Source of the DNA: Pleionea sediminis
GTDB taxonomy: Bacteria > Pseudomonadota > Gammaproteobacteria > Enterobacterales > Kangiellaceae
Assembly (NCBI RefSeq): GCF_007570825.1
Contig: NZ_SUNB01000006.1
Coordinates: forward strand, 62,001-126,000
Length of the DNA stretch: 64,000 nucleotides
Reading direction: 5' to 3'
Position 1 is the stretch's first letter; every line of letters starts with the position of its first letter. Positions 26,893-36,833 of the stretch are shown one piece after another. The notes under the pieces are model-generated. The model saw only the letters and a program-made list of their open reading frames with translations. It was not told the DNA's origin and did not search any database. The translations under genes were made by a program, and so were the position numbers.

Positions 26893-28035
26893 GTGGCAGA
26901 AGAAAAGAAAAAACCAAAAAAGTCGGTGGCACTTTCGGGTGTTGAAGCTGGCAACACTGCCTTGTGTACCGTTGGAAGAACCGGAAATGATCTAGCTTAT
27001 CGTGGTTATGACATATTAGACTTTGCTGAAAAAGCTGAGTTTGAAGAAATTGCTTACTTATTGATTCATGGTAAGTTGCCAACGGAAGCGGAATTAAAAA
27101 ATTATAAATTTAAATTAAAAGCGTTACGTGGTTTACCCTTAGCTGTTCAAGAGGCTTTAGAATGTATTCCTGCTGCGGCACATCCAATGGACGTTTTGCG
27201 AACCGGTTGTTCTGTTTTAGGCACTGTTTTACCTGAGAAAGATGATCATAATGCACCTGACGCTCGTGATATTGCTGACCGCTTAATGGCATCGTTTGGA
27301 TCAATGCTTCTTTACTGGTATCACTTCAGTCACAATGGACGACGAATTGATGTTGAAACTGACGACGATTCAATAGGTGCTCATTTCTTACATTTGCTTC
27401 ATGGCGAAAAGCCAAGCGAGTCTTGGGAAAAAGCCATGCACATTTCATTAATTCTGTATGCTGAGCACGAGTTCAATGCTTCGACATTTACCGGCCGTGT
27501 TATTGCCGGTACTAATTCAGATATGTACTCCGCTGTGTGTGGAGCAATTGGTGCGTTACGTGGACCAAAACATGGTGGTGCTAACGAAGTCGCTTTAGAA
27601 ATTCAAAAACGTTACACATCACCGGACGAAGCCGAGGGTGACATTAAAGAACGTATGGCGCGAAAAGAAATCGTCATTGGTTTCGGTCATCCTGTTTACA
27701 CTGTGTCTGATCCGCGAAACAAAGTGATAAAAGAAGTTGCACGTAATTTGTCGCAAGAACAAGGTGATATGAATTTGTTTAATATTGCTGAGCGATTAGA
27801 GCAAGTGATGTGGGACGAAAAGAAAATGTTTCCGAATCTCGACTGGTTCTCTGCGGTGTCTTATCACCAGATGGGTATTCCGACCGCAATGTTCACACCG
27901 ATTTTTGTTATTTCGCGAATCACGGGTTGGGCGGCGCACATTATGGAACAGCGAGTTGATGGAAAGATTATTCGTCCATCAGCTAATTACACTGGGCCAG
28001 AAGATCTTCAGTGGGTTGACATTAAAGATCGGTAA
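26893..28035 (+). CDS. prpC: 2-methylcitrate synthase PrpC
   Basis: Condenses propionyl-CoA with oxaloacetate. The 380-residue citrate-synthase fold includes the family histidine regions [14 protein letters not shown] and [16 protein letters not shown], and an aspartate in [15 protein letters not shown]. The short length and GPKHGGANE context indicate a methylcitrate rather than a large citrate synthase. The start is a GTG with AAGGAG 8 bases upstream; the gap from prpB is two bases. A strong terminator follows, so prpB-prpC ends here. Confidence 0.94.
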   Translation: MAEEKKKPKKSVALSGVEAGNTALCTVGRTGNDLAYRGYDILDFAEKAEFEEIAYLLIHGKLPTEAELKNYKFKLKALRGLPLAVQEALECIPAAAHPMDVLRTGCSVLGTVLPEKDDHNAPDARDIADRLMASFGSMLLYWYHFSHNGRRIDVETDDDSIGAHFLHLLHGEKPSESWEKAMHISLILYAEHEFNASTFTGRVIAGTNSDMYSAVCGAIGALRGPKHGGANEVALEIQKRYTSPDEAEGDIKERMARKEIVIGFGHPVYTVSDPRNKVIKEVARNLSQEQGDMNLFNIAERLEQVMWDEKKMFPNLDWFSAVSYHQMGIPTAMFTPIFVISRITGWAAHIMEQRVDGKIIRPSANYTGPEDLQWVDIKDR

Positions 28036-28064
28036 TCGGTCTTTAATTTCTAGAATCCTAGATG

Positions 28065-28090
28065 AAAGCCAGGCAACGCCTGGCTTTTTT
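28065..28090 (+). terminator. Rho-independent terminator after prpC
   Basis: A 10-bp stem AAAGCCAGGC-AAC-GCCTGGCTTT runs straight into six T. It is about 30 bases after the prpC stop. Confidence 0.93.
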
Positions 28091-28155
28091 ATGTCTTTAT
28101 ATTTTTGTTTTTAGTTTGTTTATTGTTCATTGCTTTTATTTGCTATTGATAAAAC

Positions 28156-28169
28156 CTGATCTCGATCAA
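28156..28169. promoter_or_regulatory. Upstream FNR/Anr-type box before ompW
   Basis: CTGAT-CTCG-ATCAA matches the FNR consensus TTGAT-N4-ATCAA at nine of ten fixed positions. Its centre is 50 bp upstream of the second box, close to five helical turns. Confidence 0.6.
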
Positions 28170-28205
28170 TTGATTTACTACTTAATTTATCCCGCCTGGT
28201 TTGAA

Positions 28206-28219
28206 CTGATCTGGATCAG
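28206..28219. promoter_or_regulatory. Proximal FNR/Anr-type box before ompW
   Basis: CTGAT-CTGG-ATCAG is a symmetric variant of the FNR site (eight of ten). A TAATAT -10 candidate lies at 28241-28246. A start about 7 bases later puts this box near -41, the class II activator position. Confidence 0.65.
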
Positions 28220-28285
28220 TTTATTCAACTGCTCAGACAGTAATATTGTCTCCGCAATATCAATAATTGATTGGAGATAAATATA

Positions 28286-28933
28286 ATGAAGTTTTCTGTT
28301 TTGGGGTTAGCCGTTCTTTCTGCGCTAGTTGTACCCGCTTTTGCCGATAATCATGATTCCGACTGGACCTTTCGAATTGGCGCAGCACACGTTTCTCCGA
28401 ATGACGACAGTGGTTCGGTATTGGGTGATGATGGCGTTGCAGTAGATAGCAGTACAGGACTGGGTTTTAGTTTTGAATATGCAATCAATAACCGTTGGGG
28501 CTTTGAGGTTCTTGCCGCTTTACCTTTTGCGCACGATATTAAAGGTACCGGAGACCTCAGTGGATTAAGTATCGGAGAAGTGAAACATCTTCCACCAACA
28601 TTTTCGGCACTTTACTATTTAAACGATGAGAAAACGTTTCATCTTGGATTTGGATTGAATTACACAACTTTTGTTGACGACAAAACAAGTAATGCACTAA
28701 CGACAACTTTAGGAGCAACTTCAACGGATTTAGAACTTGATGATTCTTTTGGTTTCGCTTTAAAAGCAGGATTTGATCTTCCAATCTCTGATGAATGGTC
28801 TTTCAATGGCAACTTGTATTATTTGGATATTAGTACGGATGCCGATGTGATTGTTGATGGTAATGTCGCAACAACGGTTGATGTCGATATTAATCCATGG
28901 GTAGTGATGGTCGGCGTGAGTACTCAGTTTTAA
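28286..28933 (+). CDS. ompW: OmpW-family outer-membrane beta-barrel protein
   Basis: Small eight-stranded outer-membrane porin-like protein. I start it at the ATG at 28286 (215 residues), which has TTGGAGA 8 bases upstream, rather than the in-frame TTG at 28271. The signal peptide MKFSVLGLAVLSALVVPAFA is clear. Family features include DWTFRIGAAHVSPNDDSG, GFEVLAALPFAHDI, HLPPTFSALYYL and a C-terminal strand ending in aromatic F (GVSTQF). Two FNR-type boxes upstream suggest induction when oxygen is low, as known for ompW in enterobacteria. A terminator follows. Confidence 0.93.
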   Translation: MKFSVLGLAVLSALVVPAFADNHDSDWTFRIGAAHVSPNDDSGSVLGDDGVAVDSSTGLGFSFEYAINNRWGFEVLAALPFAHDIKGTGDLSGLSIGEVKHLPPTFSALYYLNDEKTFHLGFGLNYTTFVDDKTSNALTTTLGATSTDLELDDSFGFALKAGFDLPISDEWSFNGNLYYLDISTDADVIVDGNVATTVDVDINPWVVMVGVSTQF

Positions 28934-28989
28934 ATGGATTTATAATTTTCATTTTAAAATTTCAATCATAACTAACGCCATGTTGAGAA

Positions 28990-29022
28990 GGGTTTTTCCG
29001 ATTTATCGGGGAAACTCTTTTT
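28990..29022 (+). terminator. Rho-independent terminator after ompW
   Basis: GGGTTTTTCCGA and TCGGGGAAACTC form a 12-bp stem, counting three G-U pairs, around a TTTA loop, followed by five T. It lies about 55 bases after the ompW stop. Confidence 0.75.
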
Positions 29023-29037
29023 ACTACCCTTGATTGG

Positions 29038-29745
29038 CTATGCGTAAAGTATGTTTTCCACTCGTATTATTTGTTCTTCAATACGCCAAGTAATATCAAA
29101 CTCATACAGCTTGACGCCATAAGTTTTTTGATCGGCTTTATTTCTTTTGTATGCAGGTCTGGGATCTTGCGCAAGAACTTGAATGATAAATTGCTTAAGT
29201 CTCGGATAAGTTGAATTAACTTGTTGTAAAAACTGTTCGGCTTGTTGAGTAAACTCGACTTTTATTCTTGTCTCTGGCGCTAGTTTCGCCATGCCGCCAT
29301 GTGCATCAGCGATACTATCGGAATATGGAATGTAAGGTTTAATATCAATGACTGGTGTTTGATCGAGAAGGTCGGCAATACCCAAATGTAAAATCGTTTG
29401 CCCATTTTCTATAAGTACTTTATTTAATGGAACGACTGACATGCCGATATTATTTGGACGAAAACTACTGCGAGTTGCAAAGACACCTATTTTTTGATTA
29501 CCTCCAAGGCGAGGCGGTCTTACTAACGGAGCGTGCGTTCGATCTAAGTGGTTGTGAAATAAAAACAAGATCCACAAATGGCTGTACTGCGCTATGTCTC
29601 GAATATAGTCGGGATGATTAAACGGAGGGTTTAACTCGAGTTGCATGCTAGCTTCTGTAACGAGTCCTGGTTGCCGGGGAATAGAAAATTTTTCTTTGAA
29701 AGGAGAGTGAATAACTCCTATGGTTTCTAAGTTAACACTCTCCAT
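29038..29745 (-). CDS. trmO: tRNA m6t6A37 methyltransferase TrmO (TsaA/YaeB)
   Basis: SAM-dependent enzyme that methylates N6-threonylcarbamoyladenosine at position 37 of certain tRNAs. The 235-residue protein begins with the family pattern LETIGVIHSPFKEKFSIPRQ, then YSHLWILFLFH, RPPRLGGNQKIGVFATRSSFRPNNIG (read in two parts) and DIKPYIPYSDS. The C-terminus holds a smaller domain with DPRPAY. Length matches E. coli TrmO. It is 8 bases from the YceI gene on the same strand and likely co-transcribed. Confidence 0.93.
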   Translation of the reverse strand: MESVNLETIGVIHSPFKEKFSIPRQPGLVTEASMQLELNPPFNHPDYIRDIAQYSHLWILFLFHNHLDRTHAPLVRPPRLGGNQKIGVFATRSSFRPNNIGMSVVPLNKVLIENGQTILHLGIADLLDQTPVIDIKPYIPYSDSIADAHGGMAKLAPETRIKVEFTQQAEQFLQQVNSTYPRLKQFIIQVLAQDPRPAYKRNKADQKTYGVKLYEFDITWRIEEQIIRVENILYA

Positions 29746-29753
29746 ATTATTGA

Positions 29754-30362
29754 TTAATTTTTTCGGTCGAATTGAAGATGGAATGAAACCGGAACCGCTG
29801 AACTAATAGAGGATAGTTTAGCGAGTTCTTTTAACTTTTCGATACCAGGCACGAGATCAAAAGATTTTGCATCAATAATAACCGGAGCTACTGTAGATAC
29901 TAATAGTTGGTTCTTATTTTTCCGGATTATGGAAACATCAGTTGTAAGATCGACTTCTTTTCCGTGCAATGACAATTTAAACTTAATTGGCACCGTGCGA
30001 GACTCTCCTTTTTTTAACTGAGCGAGGAGTTTGGTATCGATCATAGTTGAAACATTCGCCTGGTTGTATTTTGAGGTATTGAATAAATGTTTCTTCATTC
30101 TTTCATTTCGAATCTCGATATTGGTTTCCACACTGTTCAAATCAACAGAGATGTTTGCCTTTCCATCTTTATATACATCACCCGAAAGAGTTTTAAATGT
30201 ATTGACTTCTGCTATGGAAGACTTTTTTGTCGAAACAAAATGGAGCTTTGATTTATCGCTGTTTAATTGCCACAAGGATTTATCGGAGGCCGTTCCTGAT
30301 GTGACAAATAACAACCCGATTATAACAAGGGACAATTGTCGTGCTAAGGTGAGGTTTTTCAT
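29754..30362 (-). CDS. YceI-family periplasmic lipid-binding-like protein
   Basis: Secreted lipocalin-like beta-barrel, a family that binds isoprenoid-type lipids. The 202-residue protein has a signal peptide (about 1-25, ending GTASD), then SKLHFVSTKKSSIAEVNTFK, the SVDLNSVETNIEIRNERM motif with RxxRM, and a C-terminal PVSFHLQFDR strand, all typical of YceI. Ligand unknown. It is first in the pair with trmO and divergent from the SGNH esterase gene. Confidence 0.9.
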   Translation of the reverse strand: MKNLTLARQLSLVIIGLLFVTSGTASDKSLWQLNSDKSKLHFVSTKKSSIAEVNTFKTLSGDVYKDGKANISVDLNSVETNIEIRNERMKKHLFNTSKYNQANVSTMIDTKLLAQLKKGESRTVPIKFKLSLHGKEVDLTTDVSIIRKNKNQLLVSTVAPVIIDAKSFDLVPGIEKLKELAKLSSISSAVPVSFHLQFDRKN

Positions 30363-30454
30363 GGGGATTGCCTTTAAATTTCTGAATATGAGTAAGAATT
30401 TATCACCATTGATTTTATCCGTAAATGCTTTAACCTTTTCTGTCTCTAATTTGA

Positions 30455-31162
30455 GTGAGTCGACTTAGTATTGTGAATATTATTCTGTGTTTTGGCGATA
30501 GTTTAGTCTTTGGTGAGCACGATGTCGAAAAGGGTGGTTGGGTTGACCGTCTTAAAGTGGATGCTTTTAAGTCCTATCTTTCTAACAAGTCAGAATTATC
30601 TTCTAAGAATGGGGAAGCTGACAACCGTTCTCAGACGTATTTACCGACTCGTACTTATAATCTGGGGATTGCTGGCGAAACGACCGATGGATTGGTTGCT
30701 CGTTTAGAAAGTGAACTAACTGCTCGTTTCGTTCGAGGGCAACGTCATCATGTGATTTTGGCGTATGGCTTGAACGATATCGTGATTCATAAAAACAAAA
30801 ATCGCGTTCCACTCGAAATATTTGTTCGACATATGCAACGAGCAATCGATGTGATTAAAGAAAAGTCGTGCGAACCTTTATTAATGACAATGCCAATCAT
30901 TCCCGATGAGATGAGCGGTCAAGTAAATTGCCATGGACAAATTCGTCAGCAAGAGGACAGTGTAATATTCAATCAAGCATTGCTTGAATTAACTGAAAGC
31001 AATCAAGTTCAATGCATCGATGTATCGAGTTTTCTTGGCAGAGAGGAGCAAAAGGATGGCTCGATTTGGGCGGCCGATGGTGTTCATTTGACTGCTGAGG
31101 CACATCGGTTCATTTACAAAGGCATTCGCGCGGCGTTTTCTGACTGGTTCGATAATCATTAA
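30455..31162 (+). CDS. SGNH/GDSL-family esterase or lipase
   Basis: Predicted serine esterase of 235 residues. Block I is CFGDSLVFG with the catalytic Ser, block II GIAGETTDGL holds the oxyanion Gly, block III LAYGLNDIV the Asn, and block V AADGVHLTAEAH the Asp and His. No signal peptide is apparent, so it is probably cytoplasmic. The start is unsure: GTG at 30455, or GTG at 30473, which would give the more typical MNIILCFGDS. Substrate unknown. Confidence 0.88.
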   Translation: MSRLSIVNIILCFGDSLVFGEHDVEKGGWVDRLKVDAFKSYLSNKSELSSKNGEADNRSQTYLPTRTYNLGIAGETTDGLVARLESELTARFVRGQRHHVILAYGLNDIVIHKNKNRVPLEIFVRHMQRAIDVIKEKSCEPLLMTMPIIPDEMSGQVNCHGQIRQQEDSVIFNQALLELTESNQVQCIDVSSFLGREEQKDGSIWAADGVHLTAEAHRFIYKGIRAAFSDWFDNH

Positions 31163-31376
31163 TGCCATCGAGTTGACGGCGATCAAGCACTGCGTGAATC
31201 TATGAGATTCTAGGAAAATCCCCTTCGTATTAATAAGTTAACTCCATTATAATGAAAGTAATTAACGCGAAAGCGTCTCGACTCCGTCACAGGATCGAGC
31301 AATAATGGACTGGTCTGAGTTTGTTATGCGGCTCAGATCTCTATAATCACCCATTTTAACAACTGGAAGGCGCACT

Positions 31377-32555
31377 ATGTCAGGTGGAGTTTTATCGAAT
31401 TGGGACGATATCCTTTTATTGGATGATCAACTTACAGAAGAAGAGCGGATGATCCGTGACTCGGCTCGCCAATACGCTCAGGAAAAGCTATTGCCTAGAG
31501 TATTAGAAGCCAATCGCCATGAAAAATTTGATGTCGAAATTATGCGCGAGCTTGGTGCTTTAGGTCTGTTAGGGTCAACCATCGAAGGCTATGATTGTGC
31601 AGGTACCAGTTATGTCGCCTATGGTCTTATTGCTCGTGAAGTCGAGCGCGTCGATTCTGGCTATCGATCGGCTTGTAGTGTGCAGTCGTCATTGGTGATG
31701 TACCCAATTTATAAGTGGGGTACTGAAGAGCAGCGTCAAAAGTTTTTGCCAAAGTTAGCATCCGGTGAGTTTATCGGATGTTTTGGATTGACTGAACCCG
31801 ATGCGGGCTCAGATCCTGCGGGAATGAAAACTCGCGCCAAGAAAGTGGACGGTGGATATTCTCTGACGGGCTCTAAAATGTGGATCACCAACTCACCAGT
31901 CGCTGACGTTTTCGTGGTGTGGGCCAAAGACGACGCCGGCGATATTCGCGGTTTCGTTCTCGAAAAAGGCATGGAAGGGCTAACGGCGCCTAAAATTGAA
32001 GGTAAGTTTTCTCTTCGCGCATCGATTACGGGTGAAATCGTCATGGATAATGTGTTTGTTCCCGAGGAGAATAAATTTCCCGAAGTTAAAGGTCTAAAAG
32101 GTCCTTTCAGTTGTTTGAACATGGCGAGATATGGTATTTCCTGGGGCGCAATGGGGGCCGCAGAGGCCTGTTGGCACGCTGCTCGACAATATACATTGGA
32201 TCGTAAACAGTTCGATCGTCCGTTAGCTGCCACTCAACTGGTGCAGAAAAAATTGGCAGATATGCAAACGGAGATAACTTTAGGTTTACAGGCCTCTCTG
32301 AGGGTTGGTCGGTTAATCGATGAGGGGCGGTTCGTTCCTGAGATGATTTCACTGGTTAAGCGGAATGCGTGTGGTAAAGCGCTTGATGTCGCTCGCACAG
32401 CACGAGATATGCACGGTGGAAACGGCATTAACGATGAATATCATGTCATTCGACATATGATGAATTTGGAAGCGGTTAATACTTACGAAGGAACCCATGA
32501 TATTCATGCCCTAATTCTTGGCCGTGCACAAACGGGCTTACAAGCTTTCAAATAA
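31377..32555 (+). CDS. gcdH: Glutaryl-CoA dehydrogenase
   Basis: FAD enzyme that oxidises and decarboxylates glutaryl-CoA to crotonyl-CoA in lysine and aromatic degradation. The 392-residue protein has the acyl-CoA dehydrogenase fold with [36 protein letters not shown] and [12 protein letters not shown]. The catalytic glutamate E371 is in [17 protein letters not shown], the arrangement specific to GcdH. The [28 protein letters not shown] region (read in two parts) also fits. AAGG lies before the ATG. It is monocistronic with a terminator after it. Confidence 0.94.
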   Translation: MSGGVLSNWDDILLLDDQLTEEERMIRDSARQYAQEKLLPRVLEANRHEKFDVEIMRELGALGLLGSTIEGYDCAGTSYVAYGLIAREVERVDSGYRSACSVQSSLVMYPIYKWGTEEQRQKFLPKLASGEFIGCFGLTEPDAGSDPAGMKTRAKKVDGGYSLTGSKMWITNSPVADVFVVWAKDDAGDIRGFVLEKGMEGLTAPKIEGKFSLRASITGEIVMDNVFVPEENKFPEVKGLKGPFSCLNMARYGISWGAMGAAEACWHAARQYTLDRKQFDRPLAATQLVQKKLADMQTEITLGLQASLRVGRLIDEGRFVPEMISLVKRNACGKALDVARTARDMHGGNGINDEYHVIRHMMNLEAVNTYEGTHDIHALILGRAQTGLQAFK

Positions 32556-32581
32556 CTTAAAGTTGTTGATTTAACAGTTTG

Positions 32582-32609
32582 AAAAGCCGGTATATTTGCC
32601 GGCTTTTTT
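32582..32609 (+). terminator. Rho-independent terminator after gcdH
   Basis: AAAAGCCGG and CCGGCTTTTTT pair around an 8-base loop and end in six T. It lies about 30 bases after the gcdH stop. Confidence 0.9.
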
Positions 32610-32704
32610 GTTGGAGGTATGTTTCCGGAGCGGGTTTTGCTATTTAATTAAATCTATGTGCTATTCTTAGTTAATATGCTCATTAATTATAAAAGCGGAG
32701 CTTT

Positions 32705-33277
32705 ATGATTGAGTTATCGGTGCTGGTTTTGGCGGGAGGCGAATCCAGTCGGCTGAAAGTTTGCAAGCAGATGATCGACTATCACGGCAATACCTTGATT
32801 GCTCAAGCTTGCCGCAGGGCACTATCGGTCTCTGATAATGTTACCGTAGTCACCGGGGCTTATCGGCATCGTGTTGAAGCTGAAGTGAGTAAATTTAACG
32901 TTAATATTTTGTACACTGAAAACTGGAAACAGGGCATTGCTGTTTCGCTGGCTTATGCGGTAAAGCGAGAGTTTAATGTCGACCGACTGCTGATAATGTA
33001 CTGTAATCAGCCATTTATCCCCGCAGAGCACTATAAGGCGTTGGTGGAGGCTTCGAAGAAAGAGCCCAAAAAAATCATCGCTTCTTCCGTTGATGGACGG
33101 CTGACGATTCCTGCGGTAATTCCTCACCATCTTTTTTACGAGCTGACGACACTTGAAAAAGAAGAAACTGCCGATTTGATCATTCAGGATCGAGAAGCAG
33201 AAGTTATCGCTATCGATTGTCCGCAAGCTGAGTTTAGTGTGAATACGCCCGCCGATATGGCCAAATTACGCAGTTAA
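32705..33277 (+). CDS. MobA/MocA-like nucleotidyltransferase
   Basis: NTP-transferase fold protein of 190 residues, closest in pattern to molybdenum-cofactor cytidylyl- or guanylyltransferase relatives. The nucleotide loop reads LVLAGGESSRLKVCKQMI, a variant of the usual GGxSxRMGxxK with Leu and Val-Cys replacing Met-Gly. Metal/substrate motifs LLIMYCNQPFI (Cys for the common Asp) and VNTPADM follow. The Asp-to-Cys change in the DQP motif is odd and may alter activity. No other Moco genes are near, so substrate is uncertain. AGCGGAG precedes the ATG. Confidence 0.78.
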   Translation: MIELSVLVLAGGESSRLKVCKQMIDYHGNTLIAQACRRALSVSDNVTVVTGAYRHRVEAEVSKFNVNILYTENWKQGIAVSLAYAVKREFNVDRLLIMYCNQPFIPAEHYKALVEASKKEPKKIIASSVDGRLTIPAVIPHHLFYELTTLEKEETADLIIQDREAEVIAIDCPQAEFSVNTPADMAKLRS

Positions 33278-33496
33278 TTTTTGAAAAAAAACTACTTTTC
33301 TTTCATTTTTCACCAGTATTTATATCCATTTTCATTGTTAAACAGCCGCTTATGTCTCAGGTATCAATTTATTCTGAGCAATGAATCTTGTATAATTACG
33401 CACCCGAATTTCAGCAAGTTGCTGCCAAATGGGTTATTTTTGGCTATTTTTAGCAGCATCTTCTTAATAAATTTGTACTTAAACGAGGAATAAAAC

Positions 33497-36091
33497 GTGT
33501 TAGAAGCCTATCGTAAGCATGTTGATGAGCGCGCGGCAGACGGGATACCTCCCAAACCTTTAAATGCTGAGCAAACCAATGACTTGGTCGAATTACTAAA
33601 AAATCCTCCAGCGGGTGAAGAAGACTTTCTGGTTGAGTTGATCACTCATCGCGTACCTCCTGGTGTTGATGAAGCGGCTTACGTAAAAGCAGGTTTCTTA
33701 TCGGCCATCGCGAAAGGTGAAGCTACCTCACCACTGATTGATAAAGAACACGCTGTTAAGTTGTTGGGCACCATGTTAGGCGGCTATAACATTTCGACTT
33801 TGGTTGAGTTGCTAGATGACAGTGAATTAGCAAAACTTGCGGGTGAGCAATTAAAGCACACTATTTTAATGTTTGATGCTTTCCACGATGTTGCTGACAA
33901 AGCGAAAGCCGGTAATGAGGTTGCAAAAGACGTCATTCAATCTTGGGCTGATGCTGAATGGTTTAAAAAGCGCGATGCGCTTCCAGAAAAAATTACCGTC
34001 ACCGTATTTAAAGTTCCTGGCGAAACGAATACCGACGATTTGTCGCCAGCACAAGACGCTTGGTCTCGTCCTGACATTCCATTGCACTCATTAGCGATGT
34101 TGAAAAATCCACGGGAAGGCTTAGAAGGTAATCCGCTAGAAACTATCGAAAAATTGAAAGAGAAAGGTCATCCTGTTGCTTATGTAGGTGACGTTGTTGG
34201 AACGGGCTCTTCACGTAAGTCAGCGACGAATTCGGTTCTTTGGTGCACCGGTGAAGACATTCCTTACGTACCGAATAAGCGCGGCGGAGGTTTCTGTTTA
34301 GGTGGCAAAATTGCGCCAATTTTCTTCAATACAATGGAAGATGCGGGTGCGTTACCCATTGAAGTTGATGTCGATAAAATGGAAATGGGCGATGTCATTG
34401 ATATTTACCCATACGAAGGTAAAGTTGAAAAAGACGGAAATGTCATTTCTGAATTTAAACTAAAAACTTCCGTTATGATTGACGAAGTTCAAGCGGGTGG
34501 CCGAATCCCAATGATCGTTGGTCGTGGATTAACAGCCAATGCACGTGAATTCTTGGGTTTACCAGAAGCTGACTTTTTCCGTAAACCGGCTGATGTTAAA
34601 GATTCAGGTAAAGGATTTACGCTAGCGCAGAAAATGGTAGGCAAAGCCTGCGGTGTTGCTGGTGTTCGTCCTAATCAATACTGTGAGCCGAAAATGACAA
34701 CTGTCGGTTCTCAAGATACAACCGGTCCAATGACTCGTGATGAATTAAAAGATTTAGCCTGTTTAGGTTTTACTGCTGACTTGGTGATGCAGTCTTTCTG
34801 TCATACCGCGGCTTATCCAAAACCTGTTGATGTCGACACTCAACACACCTTGCCTGATTTTATTCGTAACCGTGGCGGTGTGTCATTACGTCCAGGCGAT
34901 GGAATTATTCATAGTTGGTTAAATCGCATGTTGCTTCCCGATACGGTTGGAACGGGTGGTGACTCTCATACTCGCTTCCCAATGGGGATTTCTTTCCCTG
35001 CAGGCTCTGGTTTGGTTGCTTTTGCTGCGGCAACGGGCGTTATGCCATTGGATATGCCTGAATCTGTATTGGTTCGTTTTAAAGGTGAGATGCAACCTGG
35101 AATCACGCTACGTGATTTGGTACATGCAATTCCTTATTATGCGATTCAAGAAGGTTTATTAACGGTTGAAAAGTCTGGCAAGAAAAATGTATTTTCAGGT
35201 CGTATTCTAGAGATTGAAGGTCTTGAAAAGTTAACCGTTGAGCAAGCGTTTGAGTTATCTGATGCGTCAGCAGAACGTTCTGCGGCGGGTTGTACTATTA
35301 AACTTTCTGAAGAATCAGTAACCGAATACCTTCAGTCAAACATTGTGTTGCTTAAGTGGATGATTGCAAATGGTTACGGCGATGAGCGCACTATTTCTCG
35401 TCGAATTGAAAAAATGGAAGAGTGGTTAGCGAATCCAGAATTAATGGAAGCGGATAAAGACGCAGAGTACGAAGCTGTTATCGAAATCGATTTGAATAAC
35501 TTAAAAGAGCCGGTGTTATGTGCGCCTAACGATCCTGACGATGCACGTTTGTTAAGTGAAGTCGCTGGTGACACGGTTGACGAAGTTTTCATTGGTTCTT
35601 GTATGACGAATATTGGTCACTTCCGCGCTGCAGGTAAGTTGTTAGATAAAGTTGAGCCAGGTACTTTGGCAACGACTTTATGGATTGCTCCTCCAACAAA
35701 GATGGATCAGCATCAATTGATGGAAGAAGGTTACTACAACATTTTTGGTAAATCAGGAGCGCGTTTAGAAATGCCGGGCTGTTCATTGTGTATGGGTAAC
35801 CAAGCGCGAGTTAAGCCTAAGTCGACCGTGGTTTCTACCTCTACTCGAAACTTCCCGAACCGTTTAGGTCAAGGTGCTAATGTTTACTTAGCTTCAGCAG
35901 AGTTAGCTTCGGTATCTGCGGTATTAGGTAAGTTACCTTCAGTACAAGAGTACATGGAATATGCGAAAGAAATCGACAGCATGTCAGATGATATCTACGT
36001 GTACATGAACTTCCATGAAATGGAAGAGTATCAAAAGCTCGCTAACTCAGTGACTATACCGGTTGCTAATCAAGTAACTGTAGAAGCTTAG
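33497..36091 (+). CDS. acnB: Aconitate hydratase B
   Basis: Bifunctional TCA-cycle aconitase that may also hydrate 2-methyl-cis-aconitate in the methylcitrate route. The 864-residue chain has the AcnB-specific N-terminal HEAT-like domain (about 1-160), the swivel domain with [15 protein letters not shown] (about 165-390), and the catalytic core with [4Fe-4S] ligands C702 (GSCMTNIGH), C762 and C765 ([10 protein letters not shown]). Length equals E. coli AcnB. The start is a GTG with GAGGAA 7 bases upstream. A strong terminator follows. Confidence 0.96.
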   Translation: MLEAYRKHVDERAADGIPPKPLNAEQTNDLVELLKNPPAGEEDFLVELITHRVPPGVDEAAYVKAGFLSAIAKGEATSPLIDKEHAVKLLGTMLGGYNISTLVELLDDSELAKLAGEQLKHTILMFDAFHDVADKAKAGNEVAKDVIQSWADAEWFKKRDALPEKITVTVFKVPGETNTDDLSPAQDAWSRPDIPLHSLAMLKNPREGLEGNPLETIEKLKEKGHPVAYVGDVVGTGSSRKSATNSVLWCTGEDIPYVPNKRGGGFCLGGKIAPIFFNTMEDAGALPIEVDVDKMEMGDVIDIYPYEGKVEKDGNVISEFKLKTSVMIDEVQAGGRIPMIVGRGLTANAREFLGLPEADFFRKPADVKDSGKGFTLAQKMVGKACGVAGVRPNQYCEPKMTTVGSQDTTGPMTRDELKDLACLGFTADLVMQSFCHTAAYPKPVDVDTQHTLPDFIRNRGGVSLRPGDGIIHSWLNRMLLPDTVGTGGDSHTRFPMGISFPAGSGLVAFAAATGVMPLDMPESVLVRFKGEMQPGITLRDLVHAIPYYAIQEGLLTVEKSGKKNVFSGRILEIEGLEKLTVEQAFELSDASAERSAAGCTIKLSEESVTEYLQSNIVLLKWMIANGYGDERTISRRIEKMEEWLANPELMEADKDAEYEAVIEIDLNNLKEPVLCAPNDPDDARLLSEVAGDTVDEVFIGSCMTNIGHFRAAGKLLDKVEPGTLATTLWIAPPTKMDQHQLMEEGYYNIFGKSGARLEMPGCSLCMGNQARVKPKSTVVSTSTRNFPNRLGQGANVYLASAELASVSAVLGKLPSVQEYMEYAKEIDSMSDDIYVYMNFHEMEEYQKLANSVTIPVANQVTVEA

Positions 36092-36112
36092 TTAAGCAGT
36101 GAATTGATCGTT

Positions 36113-36141
36113 AAAAAACCCGCTTTTAAGCGGGTTTTTTT
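36113..36141 (+). terminator. Rho-independent terminator after acnB
   Basis: AAAAAACCCGCTT and AAGCGGGTTTTTTT form a long perfect stem with a 2-3 base loop and a seven-T tail. It lies about 22 bases after the acnB stop. Confidence 0.93.
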
Positions 36142-36269
36142 GTAGCGTTTGATTTTACTTTCGGTTATAAATTTTCAATTGTTCTTGTTGTTAAACTTAT
36201 AGCTTTTAAAAAATTGAGTGGATTAACCAATTGAGTTTGCTACAAGGAAAGCTGCTTGCTGAATAGGCG

Positions 36270-36665
36270 ATGATTATGACTAAGAATAATGTTTACAAGC
36301 CGCCTGAGGCCGAATTGCAGCCTCTGGACTCATCTCAAAACATTAAGTTCGAGAAAGTTGCGACAGGTCAACGACTCATTATTTATGCGATACTGATTTA
36401 TTTTAGTGCAGTCGCTTTGCGTTTTGTCATTGGCCCCTTTGTCTTGATTTTTGTACTAGTATCCCTGGTAATTTCGATTATCGGTGTCGCGAAAATGCTT
36501 GATGGTATGGAAAGTCATATCGTTACCAGAATATTTGTTTTCTTTTTACTTTTTGTTCCGCTAATTAATCTTCTGACACTATTAAGCTTAAATTCAAGAG
36601 CTTCAAAAAAATTGAAGAGTGCGGGTTACACAATAGGACTTCTAGGAGCAAAAAGGCCTGGTTAG
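36270..36665 (+). CDS. Small membrane protein of unknown function
   Basis: The 131-residue protein has a polar N-terminus beginning NVYKPPEAELQP, the kind of short proline-rich cytoplasmic lead seen in many small proteobacterial membrane proteins. About three hydrophobic helices follow (about 33-50, 52-72, 88-108) and a basic tail. The start could be the ATG at 36270 or at 36276. No family recognised. It stands alone between the acnB terminator and the M48 protease. Confidence 0.7.
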   Translation: MIMTKNNVYKPPEAELQPLDSSQNIKFEKVATGQRLIIYAILIYFSAVALRFVIGPFVLIFVLVSLVISIIGVAKMLDGMESHIVTRIFVFFLLFVPLINLLTLLSLNSRASKKLKSAGYTIGLLGAKRPG

Positions 36666-36833
36666 GTAGAAATTGCAGTATTAGAAAAGAGAAATTAACA
36701 TTGGGTTGACCGGATTGTTAATATTAATTAAGAAGCGGTTTGTTATGATAAAATTTCGATTATAAAAAGCTTCAATATAAAAGAGCCTCGCTTTTTGGTA
36801 TGTTCAAAAAATATTAAATAAAAAGGAAACACT

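Noticed and set aside
28062-28280. 72-codon frame between prpC and ompW
   Set aside because: It crosses the prpC terminator and the FNR boxes of ompW, which explain the region better.
30031-30468. 145-codon frame antisense to the YceI gene
   Set aside because: It is a shadow of a clear YceI gene with signal peptide and motifs, and has no credible start signal.
31736-32233. 165-codon frame antisense within gcdH
   Set aside because: gcdH is complete with catalytic residues; the antisense product is low in complexity and unrecognisable.
33281-33493. 70-codon frame between the MobA-like gene and acnB
   Set aside because: The region is the AT-rich promoter and leader of acnB; the product is an irregular hydrophobic peptide without a ribosome site.
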